64,000 nucleotides of DNA. Source: Prevotella sp. (GTDB lineage: Bacteria; Bacteroidota; Bacteroidia; Bacteroidales; Bacteroidaceae). Below the pieces are notes generated by a model, which ran no database searches, was not told the origin of the DNA, and saw only the letters and a list, made by a program, of their open reading frames with translations. A program made the position numbers and the translations under genes. Where the stretch lies: positions 1-64,000 of the forward strand of contig JAFYJN010000099.1 of NCBI GenBank assembly GCA_017538105.1. The letters are read 5' to 3'. Positions 9,201 to 17,934 of the stretch are shown here, piece by piece (positions within the stretch are counted from its first letter, which is position 1; every line of letters begins with the position of its first letter).

Positions 9201-10536
9201 CTATGGTGAAGTTGAATTCGGAGAAGTCGTAGTCACTCGATGAGCTGCCGCCCACCTGGGCACCGGTATAGTCTTCTTCCTCGATGGTCTTCACGGTGGT
9301 CCATGTCTTGCGGTCTTTCGACACACTCACGGTCAATGTATAACCGAAGAAACTCGCTCCGTATTTGGCGGCTTCGAAATAGAAGGTTTCACCGTCTTCG
9401 GCATGGAGCAGCGGGGTGATGAAGATGGGGTTGGTGCCCGGTGAGTAGTCGGTGGGACTGAGGTAGTAGCCGTTGGCGGCGAGATGGACGTAACTGTCAA
9501 TCTTATACTGACTGTAGTCGCTGCCCTCAGGCCAGGTCTGGTCCTCGAAGTCCCACGACCAGCGCGGGTTGGCCTCTTCCACTTTCATGGATACCTTCGA
9601 GGTCTTCACGCTCGCACCGTCGGGGAACACGATTTCGGCGTAGCTGGTGTGGCGACCAAGGGCGGTCGGGGTGTAGGTGAAGGTGAATGTCTGTGTGGCA
9701 TTCACGTCAACAGCTACAGCCTCGGCTGTGGCCACTTCCACATCGTCGAAATAATATTTCACGGTATAGCCGCCGGCTTCCTCGTCGATTCCTTGGTTCA
9801 CAATAGTAAAGCTCGCTTCGAACGGCTCGTTGATGGTGGCCTGTGTCGGCAGGTTCGTCTCCGTAATCTTGAAGTTGTGCTCACTGGCCACACCCGTCTC
9901 AATCCAGAGGAAGGGAGAGGAAACCAATGAGAAAATACCTGTGTTCTGGCGGAACATGGTGTTCTTGAAGTCGGTAAAGGTTGATTTCGCGCAATAAGCA
10001 TTCAACGGTCTGTTCAACTTGGCATCGCTTTCGGGCTTGACAACCATCACGCGCAGGTTGTTGCCGGCATAACGGAAACTGTTGGGCACGGCAAATTCCA
10101 TGATGATACCATCATCACCAGGGGCACTCACGGTGTAATCGCCATCGTAAATCAGCGTCATCCCCAACTCGTCAGGGTCGGCTATGTCGTAGTTGTACTC
10201 TGTGGTGCTGCCTTCTACGTATTGGGTGGTAGCGGGAGCATCATCGGTGGTATTGCCTATCCAAACCATCACGGGAATGGTACCCGTATCGCCTGTGTAG
10301 ATGCCTTTATAGACGATACGTTTGATGCCTGTTCCTTCTTCCAATCCGGCTGCTGTGAGGTCTGCCTTCTTGTAGATGGTCTCAGAATAACTTTGTGTCT
10401 GGTTGGCGGCAATCAGACGATTGCCGTAAGTCGTCTGTTGGTCGGCGTCACCCACAAAAAGTAAATCCTGCGCCCACACCTGTCCGTATCCGAACAGCGT
10501 GAGCATCATGAGTAACAATAAACTGAGTTTTTTCAT
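6277..10536 (-). CDS. Large secreted multidomain protein in a cobalamin-riboswitch unit
   Basis: The 1419-aa protein has a signal peptide ending near VWAQ. It then alternates ~130-residue domains starting FVGDADQ or IGNYYSYG with CARDB-like beta domains (the LPTxxxxNE...FTFTPHExGTFNSY pattern recurs three times). A choice-of-anchor-J-like segment follows the first of these (WSWDFEDQTWP). Two carboxypeptidase-regulatory-like domains (HFTGTLTIK...GTTDSEGQFDFEV and HFTGSVKN...TGEDGTFDVEV) lie in the middle and late parts. The C-terminus is the Prevotella-style module (WNTSGQRV, RGIVIKQGKKYVRK). It is likely exported and adhesive or carbohydrate-binding, with no catalytic motif seen. Only a cobalamin riboswitch with its own promoter lies upstream, so the gene is probably repressed by B12. 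A link to B12 capture is inference from that position. Confidence 0.85.
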   Translation of the reverse strand: MKKLSLLLLMMLTLFGYGQVWAQDLLFVGDADQQTTYGNRLIAANQTQSYSETIYKKADLTAAGLEEGTGIKRIVYKGIYTGDTGTIPVMVWIGNTTDDAPATTQYVEGSTTEYNYDIADPDELGMTLIYDGDYTVSAPGDDGIIMEFAVPNSFRYAGNNLRVMVVKPESDAKLNRPLNAYCAKSTFTDFKNTMFRQNTGIFSLVSSPFLWIETGVASEHNFKITETNLPTQATINEPFEASFTIVNQGIDEEAGGYTVKYYFDDVEVATAEAVAVDVNATQTFTFTYTPTALGRHTSYAEIVFPDGASVKTSKVSMKVEEANPRWSWDFEDQTWPEGSDYSQYKIDSYVHLAANGYYLSPTDYSPGTNPIFITPLLHAEDGETFYFEAAKYGASFFGYTLTVSVSKDRKTWTTVKTIEEEDYTGAQVGGSSSSDYDFSEFNFTIAEGGDYYIMFNGGARLDNFYGFALVEKAHDIISVEENLPTEGMVNNEVTATWTVKNLKDATETATAKYYINGTAVAEAASQSLTTRTEKTFSFTFMPHETGTFNSYIELTLADGSTVRSSEVEITFSEEEPKGEALIGNYYSYGTSIPVQTSSTGSYSDMIWTASDLQSYGITAGTMIKGIVFKGYSSSEVSAPVQVWIGSTEATSPVVGSDPTDDLSNTTGMTKVFDGSYTFKKGGSYGEANMVDIMTITLAEPFEYDGTNLRIHAQCVQEATQTGVNFAQSNLYTAAYKAKSTWSDSYYGNDSSRLPWIALLYDKEASHFTGTLTIKNADQTVTPIAGTTITLTSEDGVTYSGTTDSEGQFDFEVMQDTKTYTLSHDYTEKNCFPMSEDDLTVTFQGTSLEKDIQLVEGVDFKIESFDAPTTATTNNVYTATVTATNYNATTLTAADYTATLYVDGKAVAEAESVDVASMESVTLTFTFTPHEAGTFNNCYIALAAPTTTVQTDAYTLTVAAESAGGEVQVGNKNGTSNKTPFYWFDADADGGVMTDFAYTPEMLATFGVNANSKITKITFKKSGGSDKNFSQVNLTVWVGMEDATTTFTAGAINKSEMQEYVIYNGVAANSADDVVLDMSAAPIVYDGTSRIRLYVENNGHGSYAFTTYDYDNTSGGLRAYYKKASASSWTQDSGTPVAYFTLAAASHFTGSVKNASEEAVAGAKVTLRNDANDVEYSATTGEDGTFDVEVVQTDKTYTVTVEAEGYITLTPEGTVDLSSGDSEGNNYVLDNGIDITIATGATGTSYSGPYALNFSAAEVKAYKAVEKVETGGVRLTPVTIVPAETGIVVKGTPGTYHIPLATTESADDYSDNLLVANLDEVYTVTAADYGYVYRYVKTSTGKTGFQKAKAGQTVSVGKAYLRLATPNANDVLYVDETTGIDSITQENHNGEGAVWNTSGQRVGDNYRGIVIKQGKKYVRK

Positions 10537-10862
10537 ATAAGGTTATATTTAGAAATTTGATATAGGTCGAATTTTACAGAAATCTAACTTTTCCTCTCCA
10601 GCACTCTTTTCCCCTCCTTTTCCAAAGGAGTGGCAGGGGTGGTTTGTCAAACACAGTCCCAACCTCTTTTAATCTTTTAATTTTTTAATCTTTCTAATCT
10701 TTTAATCTTCCAAATCACCATTCCCCCTCCCTTTGGGAGGGCCAGGGTGGGTGTCAGGTAGGGGTGGCTTGTCAAAAACGGTCCTAGCCGCTTAAAATTT
10801 TGAAATCTTTTAATTTTGAAATTTCCCCAAAACCCTCCGCGGGGCCATGTAGGGGAGTAGGA
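10537..10862 (-). other. Long leader between cobalamin riboswitch 1 and the 1419-aa gene
   Basis: About 325 nt with no gene and no TAnnTTTG box on the minus strand. It holds TTTTAATC arrays (10665-10712 and ~10795-10825) and two versions of the CCCTCCC/GGGAGGG hairpin element (near 10610-10640 and 10723-10765). If transcription starts at the promoter near 11075, all of this is leader RNA, and the hairpins could serve as the expression platform. Confidence 0.6.
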
Positions 10863-11006
10863 GCGATGGCAGGTCTTCTGACTCGCCGCCCGGTGGTGAA
10901 CGCCTTCCCGACTCATCGTCAGTGGCTCTTCTGTTCACACCGCAGAAGGACGGCTCACAGCAGCGGGACTGTCCGGGATTCTCACCCGTGTTCCCTTTTT
11001 AATCGC
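10863..11006 (-). promoter_or_regulatory. Cobalamin riboswitch 1
   Basis: On the minus strand the element shows the cobalamin aptamer core in order: GGGAACACGGGTGAGAATC, GGACAGTCCCGCTGCTGTGA, AGCCACTGA (complement at 10920-10926), GGGAAGGC, and AGTCAGAAGACCTGCC. The ends close as ATCGC/GCGAT. Such riboswitches lower expression when adenosyl- or related cobalamins bind. Downstream lies only the 1419-aa secreted protein gene and its small partner peptide. This is unusual because the import genes have their own copy at 21.2 kb. Confidence 0.93.
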
Positions 11007-11074
11007 ATGGCCAAAACAGCCAAAGCGAACCATTTCCTGTGAGGAGCGCAACAATACGCGCATTTTTTATACTG

Positions 11075-11082
11075 CAAAAGTA
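11075..11082 (-). promoter_or_regulatory. Promoter box for riboswitch 1 transcript (TACTTTTG)
   Basis: On the minus strand TACTTTTG matches TAnnTTTG and sits ~70 nt upstream of the cobalamin aptamer. It shows that this riboswitch unit can be transcribed separately from the btuB operon. Confidence 0.7.
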
Positions 11083-11136
11083 CTCCTTTTTTCTTTCCGC
11101 ACCAAAAATTTCTGCACTTATTTACTCTTACATAAG

Positions 11137-14100
11137 TCAACGTTCAACCTTTCTCCAGTGCCCATCTTTCGTCTTCACGACATAAAGACCATGCTGAACG
11201 AAACGTTCCAATTTCTTGCCGTCAAGTGTATAGATGCTTTCGATGTCATCGTCAGTGAGCGTGACATCGACGATGCCTTCGGGAATACTCACCTCCACAT
11301 GCACCTTGGCAAACTGTATCCTGCCGCGCTGGGTGGCTTGTATGACCAAGTCGAAAGGCTCGGTGTAGCCACTTACGTAAAGCGTGCCTTCTGGTGTCAA
11401 CTCCAAGGCATCAAGTACGTCTTGCTCGGGTTGATCGGCGAAGTCATATACGATGCGGCCTACGCAGTCTGTGGGGTCGAACAGGGTCGACAAATCCAAT
11501 TCATCTTCGATGACCACGGTGCCCGCATCGTTCACATCACGCTCGCCGTTGAAGTCGTCAATGCAGAAATAGGTGGGGGTGGTCAGGCCGTATTGATTGC
11601 TACGGCTGCCTTCCAGTTTGAAACTGATAGTGCTCACTTCACCCAACGGACGCAGGTCCACCCACTGCCAAGTGTCGAGGTAGTAATGCTCCACTTCGTC
11701 ATCGTCGCGGTAGTCGGCCAGGTAATAGGTTGTCTGGCTGGTAGTGCCGTCGGCATGGGTGCCGGTGATGACCATGCGCAGGTAGTCGCCCTTGTGGAAG
11801 GCACCGGGAGTCATTCCGTCACCGTTATGGATGGCATCGACGGTCCATGCCTCGTTGGTCACGTAGAAACCGTCAATCACATCGGCCTCTTTGTTCAGCA
11901 CGTGGATGCTGCCGCTGTAAGGATAAGCCACTACATAGTTCTCGCTGCCGTTATGGCCGCAGCCCACAGCATTATTGAACTGATCGGGATATAGTTGAAC
12001 GAAGTTAGTAGCGGTGCGGTTGGCATAGGCAAACTCACTCCAATAATTGTATTCAGGCATATAGGTGTTCTCGAACAGGTAACTGCCGCTCACAAAGGAG
12101 CCGCTGAGTTGGTTACCGCACCAATAGCTTTCCTCATCTAAATAGAGGTTCTCGAAGGTGGCTGTTACGGCTTTGCCTGTAACAATCAACCGAACGGTGT
12201 CGCGGCCCTCGATGCCGTTAGCATCGATGACGATGGCCTGCCAGTCATCGCACTCCTGCGGCGTGGCATCGACGGTACATGTGAACGTACCAGATTCAAG
12301 GTCGTTCTCGCTCATCACTTCACGACGGCCGTTGAGCCATGTCACATGATAGGGAGCCTCACCATCGACAATGGTAGCGGTGAGCGTAGTCGTAGATCCT
12401 AATTTCATGGTGGTGGTACCGCTGATGGTTATCTGGGGTACCGTCAGTTCCGTCAGTTCATGACCTTCGGCAACGAATGCTTCGGTGCTGTAGAGAATGC
12501 TCTCCGTGCCTCGCAGACTGCGCAGCACGATGAAGGCACGGTAGGTCTTGCCCGTTTCCAGTTCCGTGGCTGTGAGAGAGCCCTCGCTGCCCTTGTGCAG
12601 TGCCACACGCTGGCCGCTGGCCAGCACCTCGGCGGCAGTGGGTGTCGTGCTGTCTTCCACCAAGAGTACGAAGGCCTCGCTGTTCATGTCGGCAGCAAAC
12701 AGAATACGGGCGGTGGTGTCGGTGTTGTCTGTCACGCTGGGATAGCCGTCGTTCATCGCAGGAGCACGGTCATCGGCATTGTATTCGTAAGCACCGAGGG
12801 TAGGTTGCTCAGCACGTGTCGTGCCGCTGATGTCGTCATTGACCCACGACAGCTGTTCACCACTGACCAAGCCTCCGGCATCGGCAGGTTCCAGAATCTC
12901 ATCGTCGAGGAAGGTGACCTCTTCATCAAGACCATCGGTCTCGCCCGATTGTTTCACCCAGAGGGTATGAGTGGCATAACCTGTGTCGCCAATCAATGCG
13001 AACAGGTTACCATTGGTGTGCCCTGCCTGATGGCGCCACGACACAGGACTGAGGTAACTGTCATTGCTTATGCGGTACACATAACCGTGACTGCTGTTCT
13101 GCAGTATGTTGTTTACCATTTCCACACCGGCTCCCATCTTGTCGTTCAGGAAGAAGATGGCACCGCTATTCGTGCCTCGGGCAATGAGGGTGTTGTGGGC
13201 AATGCGCAGATAACTCGAGCTGCTGTTTATAACCATGGTGTAGTCGGTGTTGCTGATACCGTTGACCACCACTTCGTTGTTGACCACGTTGACGGGACAA
13301 TTCTCGCTGCCGTTGACCAAACGGATATGTATGCCGGTGGTCTCGCCGCTGCTGCCAAGATATAGGTGGTTGCCCTCTATCACGGCACTCTCGTCGTAGG
13401 TGTCACGCACCTGGAAATCGATGCCACGGAAGTTGCTGCCGGTCTTTTGCGAACGGATGGTGTTGTGGATGACTTTTACACCGCTCTCTTCCATCACGTA
13501 GATGCCTTTGCTGCCTTGGTCGACGAAGGTGTTGTTCTCAATAACACCGCCACGTTCCTTGGGTAATACCACATAGCCGGTACCGCCCATACGGATGCCG
13601 ATGTAGCCGCCTTCCAGCAGACAGTTCGTTACTGTCAGGTAGTCGTTGTTCTTGTTGGCGACGTTCGCAGCATAGGTGTTGATGAGCTTGATGTCGCCAT
13701 TGTTGTAGTTTTGGCTCGTGGCACAGTGGATATAGCAGTGGTCGATGGTGATATGGCGGCTCTCATTGGAAATATGCACCACGCCGGGGAATGACAAGTC
13801 CTGAGTGGTGATGTCCAAACCGCGTAGTGTCACGTAATCACAATGGTCGATGGTGAACACACCGAATTCCTTCGACATCTTGTCGTCGCTGTATGGGGGT
13901 TCATCATAGTGGTCGAAATAGATTTTCACGTCTTCCCAACTGCCTGTCTGGCTCTCAATCACCAACGGGTTGTTCTTCGAGGTGCCAGGGATGGCGGGCA
14001 CCTTCACCACCTCGTTGTAGATGTCAGGAAGGATGCTGATGGTCACGGGACCGCTGACACCGCTACTAACGGCATCGACGGCGGCTTGAATGGTGCCGTA

Positions 14101-16716
14101 ATTACCGCCACGACCCACGGTAAGCTTTCCCTTGAATCCTTCAGAGACGGTCATTACTGCAGGCGTCACTTCGCTCAATGTGAATGTTGTACGGTCGGTG
14201 ACAAGCAGGGTGGGGGTGATACTCAGCGTACTGCCAGTGGGTGCGTCTGCCCTCACATCAATGACAACATGGAAATAATAGGTGCCGTCTTTCCCGAAGG
14301 TATAGCTGCCTGTGACAGCTGATAGGTCGCCGGTGGACTCTCCGAAGAGGGCGGTGGGTGAGAAACCGCTTTCACCGTCGGTAGCATAGACGGCCACACG
14401 GTCGATAGGCTCGCTGCTTTCGTTGTTGAACGTGAACTGCTCAAGAGTCATCTTACTGCCTTCACCGGCCACACTGATGCCGATAGTGTACATCAATACA
14501 TCGGAGGCTCCTTGCATCACTGTGGCAGACGGTGCACTTACGACACTCACTTCGGTAATCTCCTGTCGTTCTTCGGCATAAGAACTCACGTTGATGGCGA
14601 AACCATCGGGTTGGTTGAATGTGCTCTTCACCACGAAACGGGCGGTGAGCTTGCCGTCGGGAGCACTACTTACGAAATAGTCGGCCTGGGCCGTGGCTCC
14701 ACTCAGGGCGGCTAACAATTGCGCTTCGGCTACTTCGCCACCATTATATATATATAAGGTGTCCTTGGTGCCCAAGGAGAGTTGCTGGAAATCAAAACGT
14801 ATCTGTTCGCCTGAAGTAAGCGGATAGAAGGTCACGGTGCCGTCGAACTTCTTCGTGGCTTTGCCGTCCTCACCACCATCATCGTAGAAGAGGATATGCT
14901 GGCCATGGGCTACACCAATCTCGCCGTTATCGCCGGACGCCAGCAGATAGATGTCTTTTACCGTACGTGAACCGTCGGGGTCGCCATTGACGACTGCAAT
15001 GTCGTTGCCACCGGCATTGATGCTTACCACACGGGCATCAATCTCGTCCTCGCCCTCAGCATCGTCGCTCACATTACCACGAAGTCGGAAATAATTGTTG
15101 CCCTCCTGCAACTGAAGCGGAGTGGGAAGGGTTATCACGGTGGTCTCGCCCTCTACGATGGCGGTGCCTATGCTGGGGTTGGTCACCTCACCATCGCTGC
15201 GACCAAGGTAGTAAAGCGACAATTGCGACAACGGACTGCCCTTGGTATCGATGGTGATGCTGTTCAGGCTGATGACGCTCTGGTCGCCCATGGCGGTGAT
15301 GTTCAGCGTGAGCAGGTCGATGTTCATGGCGTGGTTGGGAACGATATCGGTACTTGCTTGTGTCACCTCCACCTTATCGACGGCCATGGGCTGCGACAGG
15401 TATTCACTCACTTCGGCCTGCCATCCGGTGCTGTTGTAGTTCCAGTCGTTGGGACAGAACAGAATGGTCAGCGAGCCGTCGTCGGCGGTGCTGCGGACGA
15501 TATGGCCGGGACCGATGTCCTTGTCTTCTACGTTGTTCAACTCCCACAACAGAGAGCCGGTGGTGCCCGAACCGCTGTAAATCTTGAACTTCGACTTCAC
15601 ACCACCATAGTAACTGTTGGTGTACTGCAAACCGAACTCGGTGAAGTCAATCTGGCAGACCATCCCCTCATGCTTGGGATGGAAAATGGTGATACGGTCG
15701 TCATTGCCCGGTTCGTAGCGGTGCTGGTATTCGCTCACGTCACGTGTGCGGAAATGCAGACTCCCGTTCACGGTGCGTTCCTGTGTGCCTTGGTTGGCGT
15801 AGCAATAGACAATGTTGTCCACGGGACGGCTACCTTCAGGATTACCGCCGCTGATGGCTGTCGTGTTGCCACTGAGGGTGATGGCGGTGAGGCCGCCATC
15901 GACGGTCGTTCCTTCCTCGGCACCGTCGCTGATGTCATAGACGAGGAAGAAATAGTTGTCACCCTCATATAGGGTGATGGCTTCATCGCTATCAATGGTA
16001 AACTCATCCGATGTAATAACGGTGCTGCCTACAAGCCGTGAACCGCCCATGCTGTCGCTGATGCCGCCATAGTATAACTTGGCCGAGGCCAGATTGGCAA
16101 AGGTGCCGGCAGTAGTGAAGGTGAACAGGTCGGCGGTCAGTGCCGGTTCGGTATCGCGGGTGATGAGGTTGAAATAGAGGATGGGTTGGTTCTTGTCGTC
16201 AGCACATACAGGTTCGAGGGTGGGGTGGTTGGCCTCCACATGGTCGAAACTCATGGGTTGTGGCGTGTATTGGGTAACCAGGGCTTCTATACCGTCGGCG
16301 GTCTGCTTCGTTCCGTTGGTGCCGAGGAAGATAGTTATCGACCCGTCGTCGGCTGTGGAATGGATGATGCAGGTTTCCCCGTGGCGCAGGGTCTTCAACA
16401 ATTGGCTGGGGTCCTGGCTGTGACCGTTGTACACAGCGATGTATTGGTAGTAGATGGAGCCGTTGGCCAGGGCAACTTTCTGGAAGTCTACCTGTATCTT
16501 CTTCGTCGCATCTGCGGGAACAAAGGTGATGAGACCGTTGTATTCGGAGGTGATTTCTCCATCCTTGCCGCCATCATCGTAGAGCATGATGGGGGTGTCG
16601 CCTACGGTAATCTCTTGATGCTCATTGTTCATGAGCACTTCAATAGACTCGTCGGCTGTGGCATTTCCTGCTATCAGCAGCAGGAGTCCGGTAATGAATA
16701 GTATGTGTTTTTTCAT
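11137..16716 (-). CDS. Giant secreted protein: CUB-like, beta-helix and DUF4465-like domains
   Basis: The 1859-aa protein has a signal peptide (ending ~NATA). Three CUB-like segments, marked by YDDGGxDG and VYNGHS or IYNGGE, lie near residues 40-150, 320-430 and 640-750. They alternate with domains of the YLSQPMAVDKVEV...LYYLGRSD type, which resemble BNR-associated N-terminal domains. A right-handed parallel beta-helix region (TVGRGGNYGTIQAAVDAV, then many VxNN and IxNNTF turns) spans ~880-1260. An Ig-like segment and a domain from about residue 1520 resembling DUF4465 (TATFENLYLDEESYW, TYFCIDDFN) follow. The end is a Prevotella-type module (YTLDGKKL). It is the last gene of a unit behind btuB and btuG; DUF4465 proteins occur in Bacteroides B12 loci (BtuH-like), so a cobalamin-related surface role is likely but unproven. 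Confidence 0.85.
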   Translation of the reverse strand: MKKHILFITGLLLLIAGNATADESIEVLMNNEHQEITVGDTPIMLYDDGGKDGEITSEYNGLITFVPADATKKIQVDFQKVALANGSIYYQYIAVYNGHSQDPSQLLKTLRHGETCIIHSTADDGSITIFLGTNGTKQTADGIEALVTQYTPQPMSFDHVEANHPTLEPVCADDKNQPILYFNLITRDTEPALTADLFTFTTAGTFANLASAKLYYGGISDSMGGSRLVGSTVITSDEFTIDSDEAITLYEGDNYFFLVYDISDGAEEGTTVDGGLTAITLSGNTTAISGGNPEGSRPVDNIVYCYANQGTQERTVNGSLHFRTRDVSEYQHRYEPGNDDRITIFHPKHEGMVCQIDFTEFGLQYTNSYYGGVKSKFKIYSGSGTTGSLLWELNNVEDKDIGPGHIVRSTADDGSLTILFCPNDWNYNSTGWQAEVSEYLSQPMAVDKVEVTQASTDIVPNHAMNIDLLTLNITAMGDQSVISLNSITIDTKGSPLSQLSLYYLGRSDGEVTNPSIGTAIVEGETTVITLPTPLQLQEGNNYFRLRGNVSDDAEGEDEIDARVVSINAGGNDIAVVNGDPDGSRTVKDIYLLASGDNGEIGVAHGQHILFYDDGGEDGKATKKFDGTVTFYPLTSGEQIRFDFQQLSLGTKDTLYIYNGGEVAEAQLLAALSGATAQADYFVSSAPDGKLTARFVVKSTFNQPDGFAINVSSYAEERQEITEVSVVSAPSATVMQGASDVLMYTIGISVAGEGSKMTLEQFTFNNESSEPIDRVAVYATDGESGFSPTALFGESTGDLSAVTGSYTFGKDGTYYFHVVIDVRADAPTGSTLSITPTLLVTDRTTFTLSEVTPAVMTVSEGFKGKLTVGRGGNYGTIQAAVDAVSSGVSGPVTISILPDIYNEVVKVPAIPGTSKNNPLVIESQTGSWEDVKIYFDHYDEPPYSDDKMSKEFGVFTIDHCDYVTLRGLDITTQDLSFPGVVHISNESRHITIDHCYIHCATSQNYNNGDIKLINTYAANVANKNNDYLTVTNCLLEGGYIGIRMGGTGYVVLPKERGGVIENNTFVDQGSKGIYVMEESGVKVIHNTIRSQKTGSNFRGIDFQVRDTYDESAVIEGNHLYLGSSGETTGIHIRLVNGSENCPVNVVNNEVVVNGISNTDYTMVINSSSSYLRIAHNTLIARGTNSGAIFFLNDKMGAGVEMVNNILQNSSHGYVYRISNDSYLSPVSWRHQAGHTNGNLFALIGDTGYATHTLWVKQSGETDGLDEEVTFLDDEILEPADAGGLVSGEQLSWVNDDISGTTRAEQPTLGAYEYNADDRAPAMNDGYPSVTDNTDTTARILFAADMNSEAFVLLVEDSTTPTAAEVLASGQRVALHKGSEGSLTATELETGKTYRAFIVLRSLRGTESILYSTEAFVAEGHELTELTVPQITISGTTTMKLGSTTTLTATIVDGEAPYHVTWLNGRREVMSENDLESGTFTCTVDATPQECDDWQAIVIDANGIEGRDTVRLIVTGKAVTATFENLYLDEESYWCGNQLSGSFVSGSYLFENTYMPEYNYWSEFAYANRTATNFVQLYPDQFNNAVGCGHNGSENYVVAYPYSGSIHVLNKEADVIDGFYVTNEAWTVDAIHNGDGMTPGAFHKGDYLRMVITGTHADGTTSQTTYYLADYRDDDEVEHYYLDTWQWVDLRPLGEVSTISFKLEGSRSNQYGLTTPTYFCIDDFNGERDVNDAGTVVIEDELDLSTLFDPTDCVGRIVYDFADQPEQDVLDALELTPEGTLYVSGYTEPFDLVIQATQRGRIQFAKVHVEVSIPEGIVDVTLTDDDIESIYTLDGKKLERFVQHGLYVVKTKDGHWRKVER

Positions 16717-16724
16717 ATTTAATT

Positions 16725-16772
16725 GGTCGTTTGGTCGTTTGGTTGTTTGGTTGTTTGGTGGTTTGGTGGTTT
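16725..16772 (-). repeat. 8-nt tandem array (GGTnGTTT x6)
   Basis: Six consecutive 8-nt units in pairs: GGTCGTTT x2, GGTTGTTT x2, GGTGGTTT x2. The array fills the 80-nt spacer between two genes of the cobalamin unit and lies in the ribosome-binding region upstream of the 1859-aa gene. Confidence 0.9.
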
Positions 16773-16796
16773 CTTTCCTGAGTTCCCAAAGTTATA

Positions 16797-17879
16797 CTAT
16801 GGCTTCCAAATAACCTTCGCTTTACCGTTCTGAAGAATAATGTTCAGGCCGTGCTGGGGCGCGGACAACCGGCGTCCGCTGAGGTCGTAATACTCAACCG
16901 TTTCTTTCCCTATCGCTTCATCGCCCGATATTTCGCTGATACCCGTCAAAGCCTTGACGGAAGCTTCCAAATGCAGGTCTTTGGCTCCCATCACCTCAGT
17001 CGATGTCTCGCCTATCCAGCCGCATTGCTGGTTTTCCGCGGTATAGACGCGCACGAAGTCGATGCCGTCAAGATGTACCGGCTGGCGGTTGTCATCCACG
17101 GCCCAACCGATGTCGAAACCATTGGCCTGCCAGTCGTAGTCGCCATTGCTGCCAAGGTTGGCTTGGTTATCGACATATCCCCAGTCGAAGGCTGTCAATT
17201 CCCATTTCTCGGGGCTCACGCTCACCTGGGTACCATTTTTTGGTAATAAGGTACCGCAGTAGGTCTGCTCGCCGTCCATCCATAGCGGGAAATATTCTTG
17301 GTCGTGGAAATCGTCTAAGCGCTGGATGAATCCTTCGCCGCCTTGGTTGTCGGTCCAGGGGATAACACCCATGGGGTTGGGCTGGTAGGTCACCTCATAG
17401 CCATATACTACGTCGGTGCAGCTGCCTGCCAACTCATACCACGGGTCGTCGGGAAGACCGTTGCCGTTCTCATCGACACTCACCATCACGATGCCGGGTT
17501 CGCTGCTCAGCACCAACAGGGTGCCGTCGCTCTGCTTGGTGGCGAAGGTGTTGCCCAACACGCTGAAGTCGCGCTGGCCGGCCTCGTTGCTCACACGATG
17601 GTCGAAATGAAAGGTGACGGAACCGCCAAAGCTTCCCAAACTAATCATGCTGTGGCCACTTTGGTACACGTCGCCTGCGATGGCCGATGTGCATTTTGAC
17701 GCCATGGCAGCGGCGTCATCGCCCGGTGAATACATGGGCATGTCGTTGATGAACTGACCGGGTGCAGGGCGGTATTCGTCAACAGTCTGCAGCCACGCGC
17801 TGAAACCTTCGTAGCTGTCCTGACCAAAAGCAACGCCTCCCATCGCCATCACTGCAATATAAAGTAATATCTTTCTCAT
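16797..17879 (-). CDS. Secreted protein of the cobalamin uptake unit
   Basis: The 360-aa protein has a signal peptide ending at VAFGQ and a beta-rich mature region with acidic Gly/Asp/Asn loops (VDENGNGLPDDPWYELAG). Its C-terminus is the Prevotella-type module (YYDLSGRRL, GLNIILQNGKAKV). No lipobox is present, so export may rely on the C-terminal module. It starts 55 nt after the BtuG-like gene, and the 1859-aa gene follows 80 nt downstream, so it is probably transcribed from the btuB riboswitch promoter. I recognise it as the kind of cell-surface protein found beside BtuB/BtuG in Bacteroidetes, but cannot name a family. Direct cobalamin binding is inference from context. Confidence 0.78.
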   Translation of the reverse strand: MRKILLYIAVMAMGGVAFGQDSYEGFSAWLQTVDEYRPAPGQFINDMPMYSPGDDAAAMASKCTSAIAGDVYQSGHSMISLGSFGGSVTFHFDHRVSNEAGQRDFSVLGNTFATKQSDGTLLVLSSEPGIVMVSVDENGNGLPDDPWYELAGSCTDVVYGYEVTYQPNPMGVIPWTDNQGGEGFIQRLDDFHDQEYFPLWMDGEQTYCGTLLPKNGTQVSVSPEKWELTAFDWGYVDNQANLGSNGDYDWQANGFDIGWAVDDNRQPVHLDGIDFVRVYTAENQQCGWIGETSTEVMGAKDLHLEASVKALTGISEISGDEAIGKETVEYYDLSGRRLSAPQHGLNIILQNGKAKVIWKP

Positions 17880-17894
17880 ATTTTGCTTTTTTGT

Positions 17895-17926
17895 CGTTAT
17901 TTCGTTATTACGTTATTTCGTTTTCA
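17895..17926 (-). repeat. 8-nt tandem array (CGTTATTT type)
   Basis: Four 8-nt units, CGTTATTT, CGTTATTA, CGTTATTT and CGTTTTCA, fill the 55-nt spacer between the btuG-like gene and the next gene of the unit. Confidence 0.8.
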
Positions 17927-17934
17927 CGAAACGT

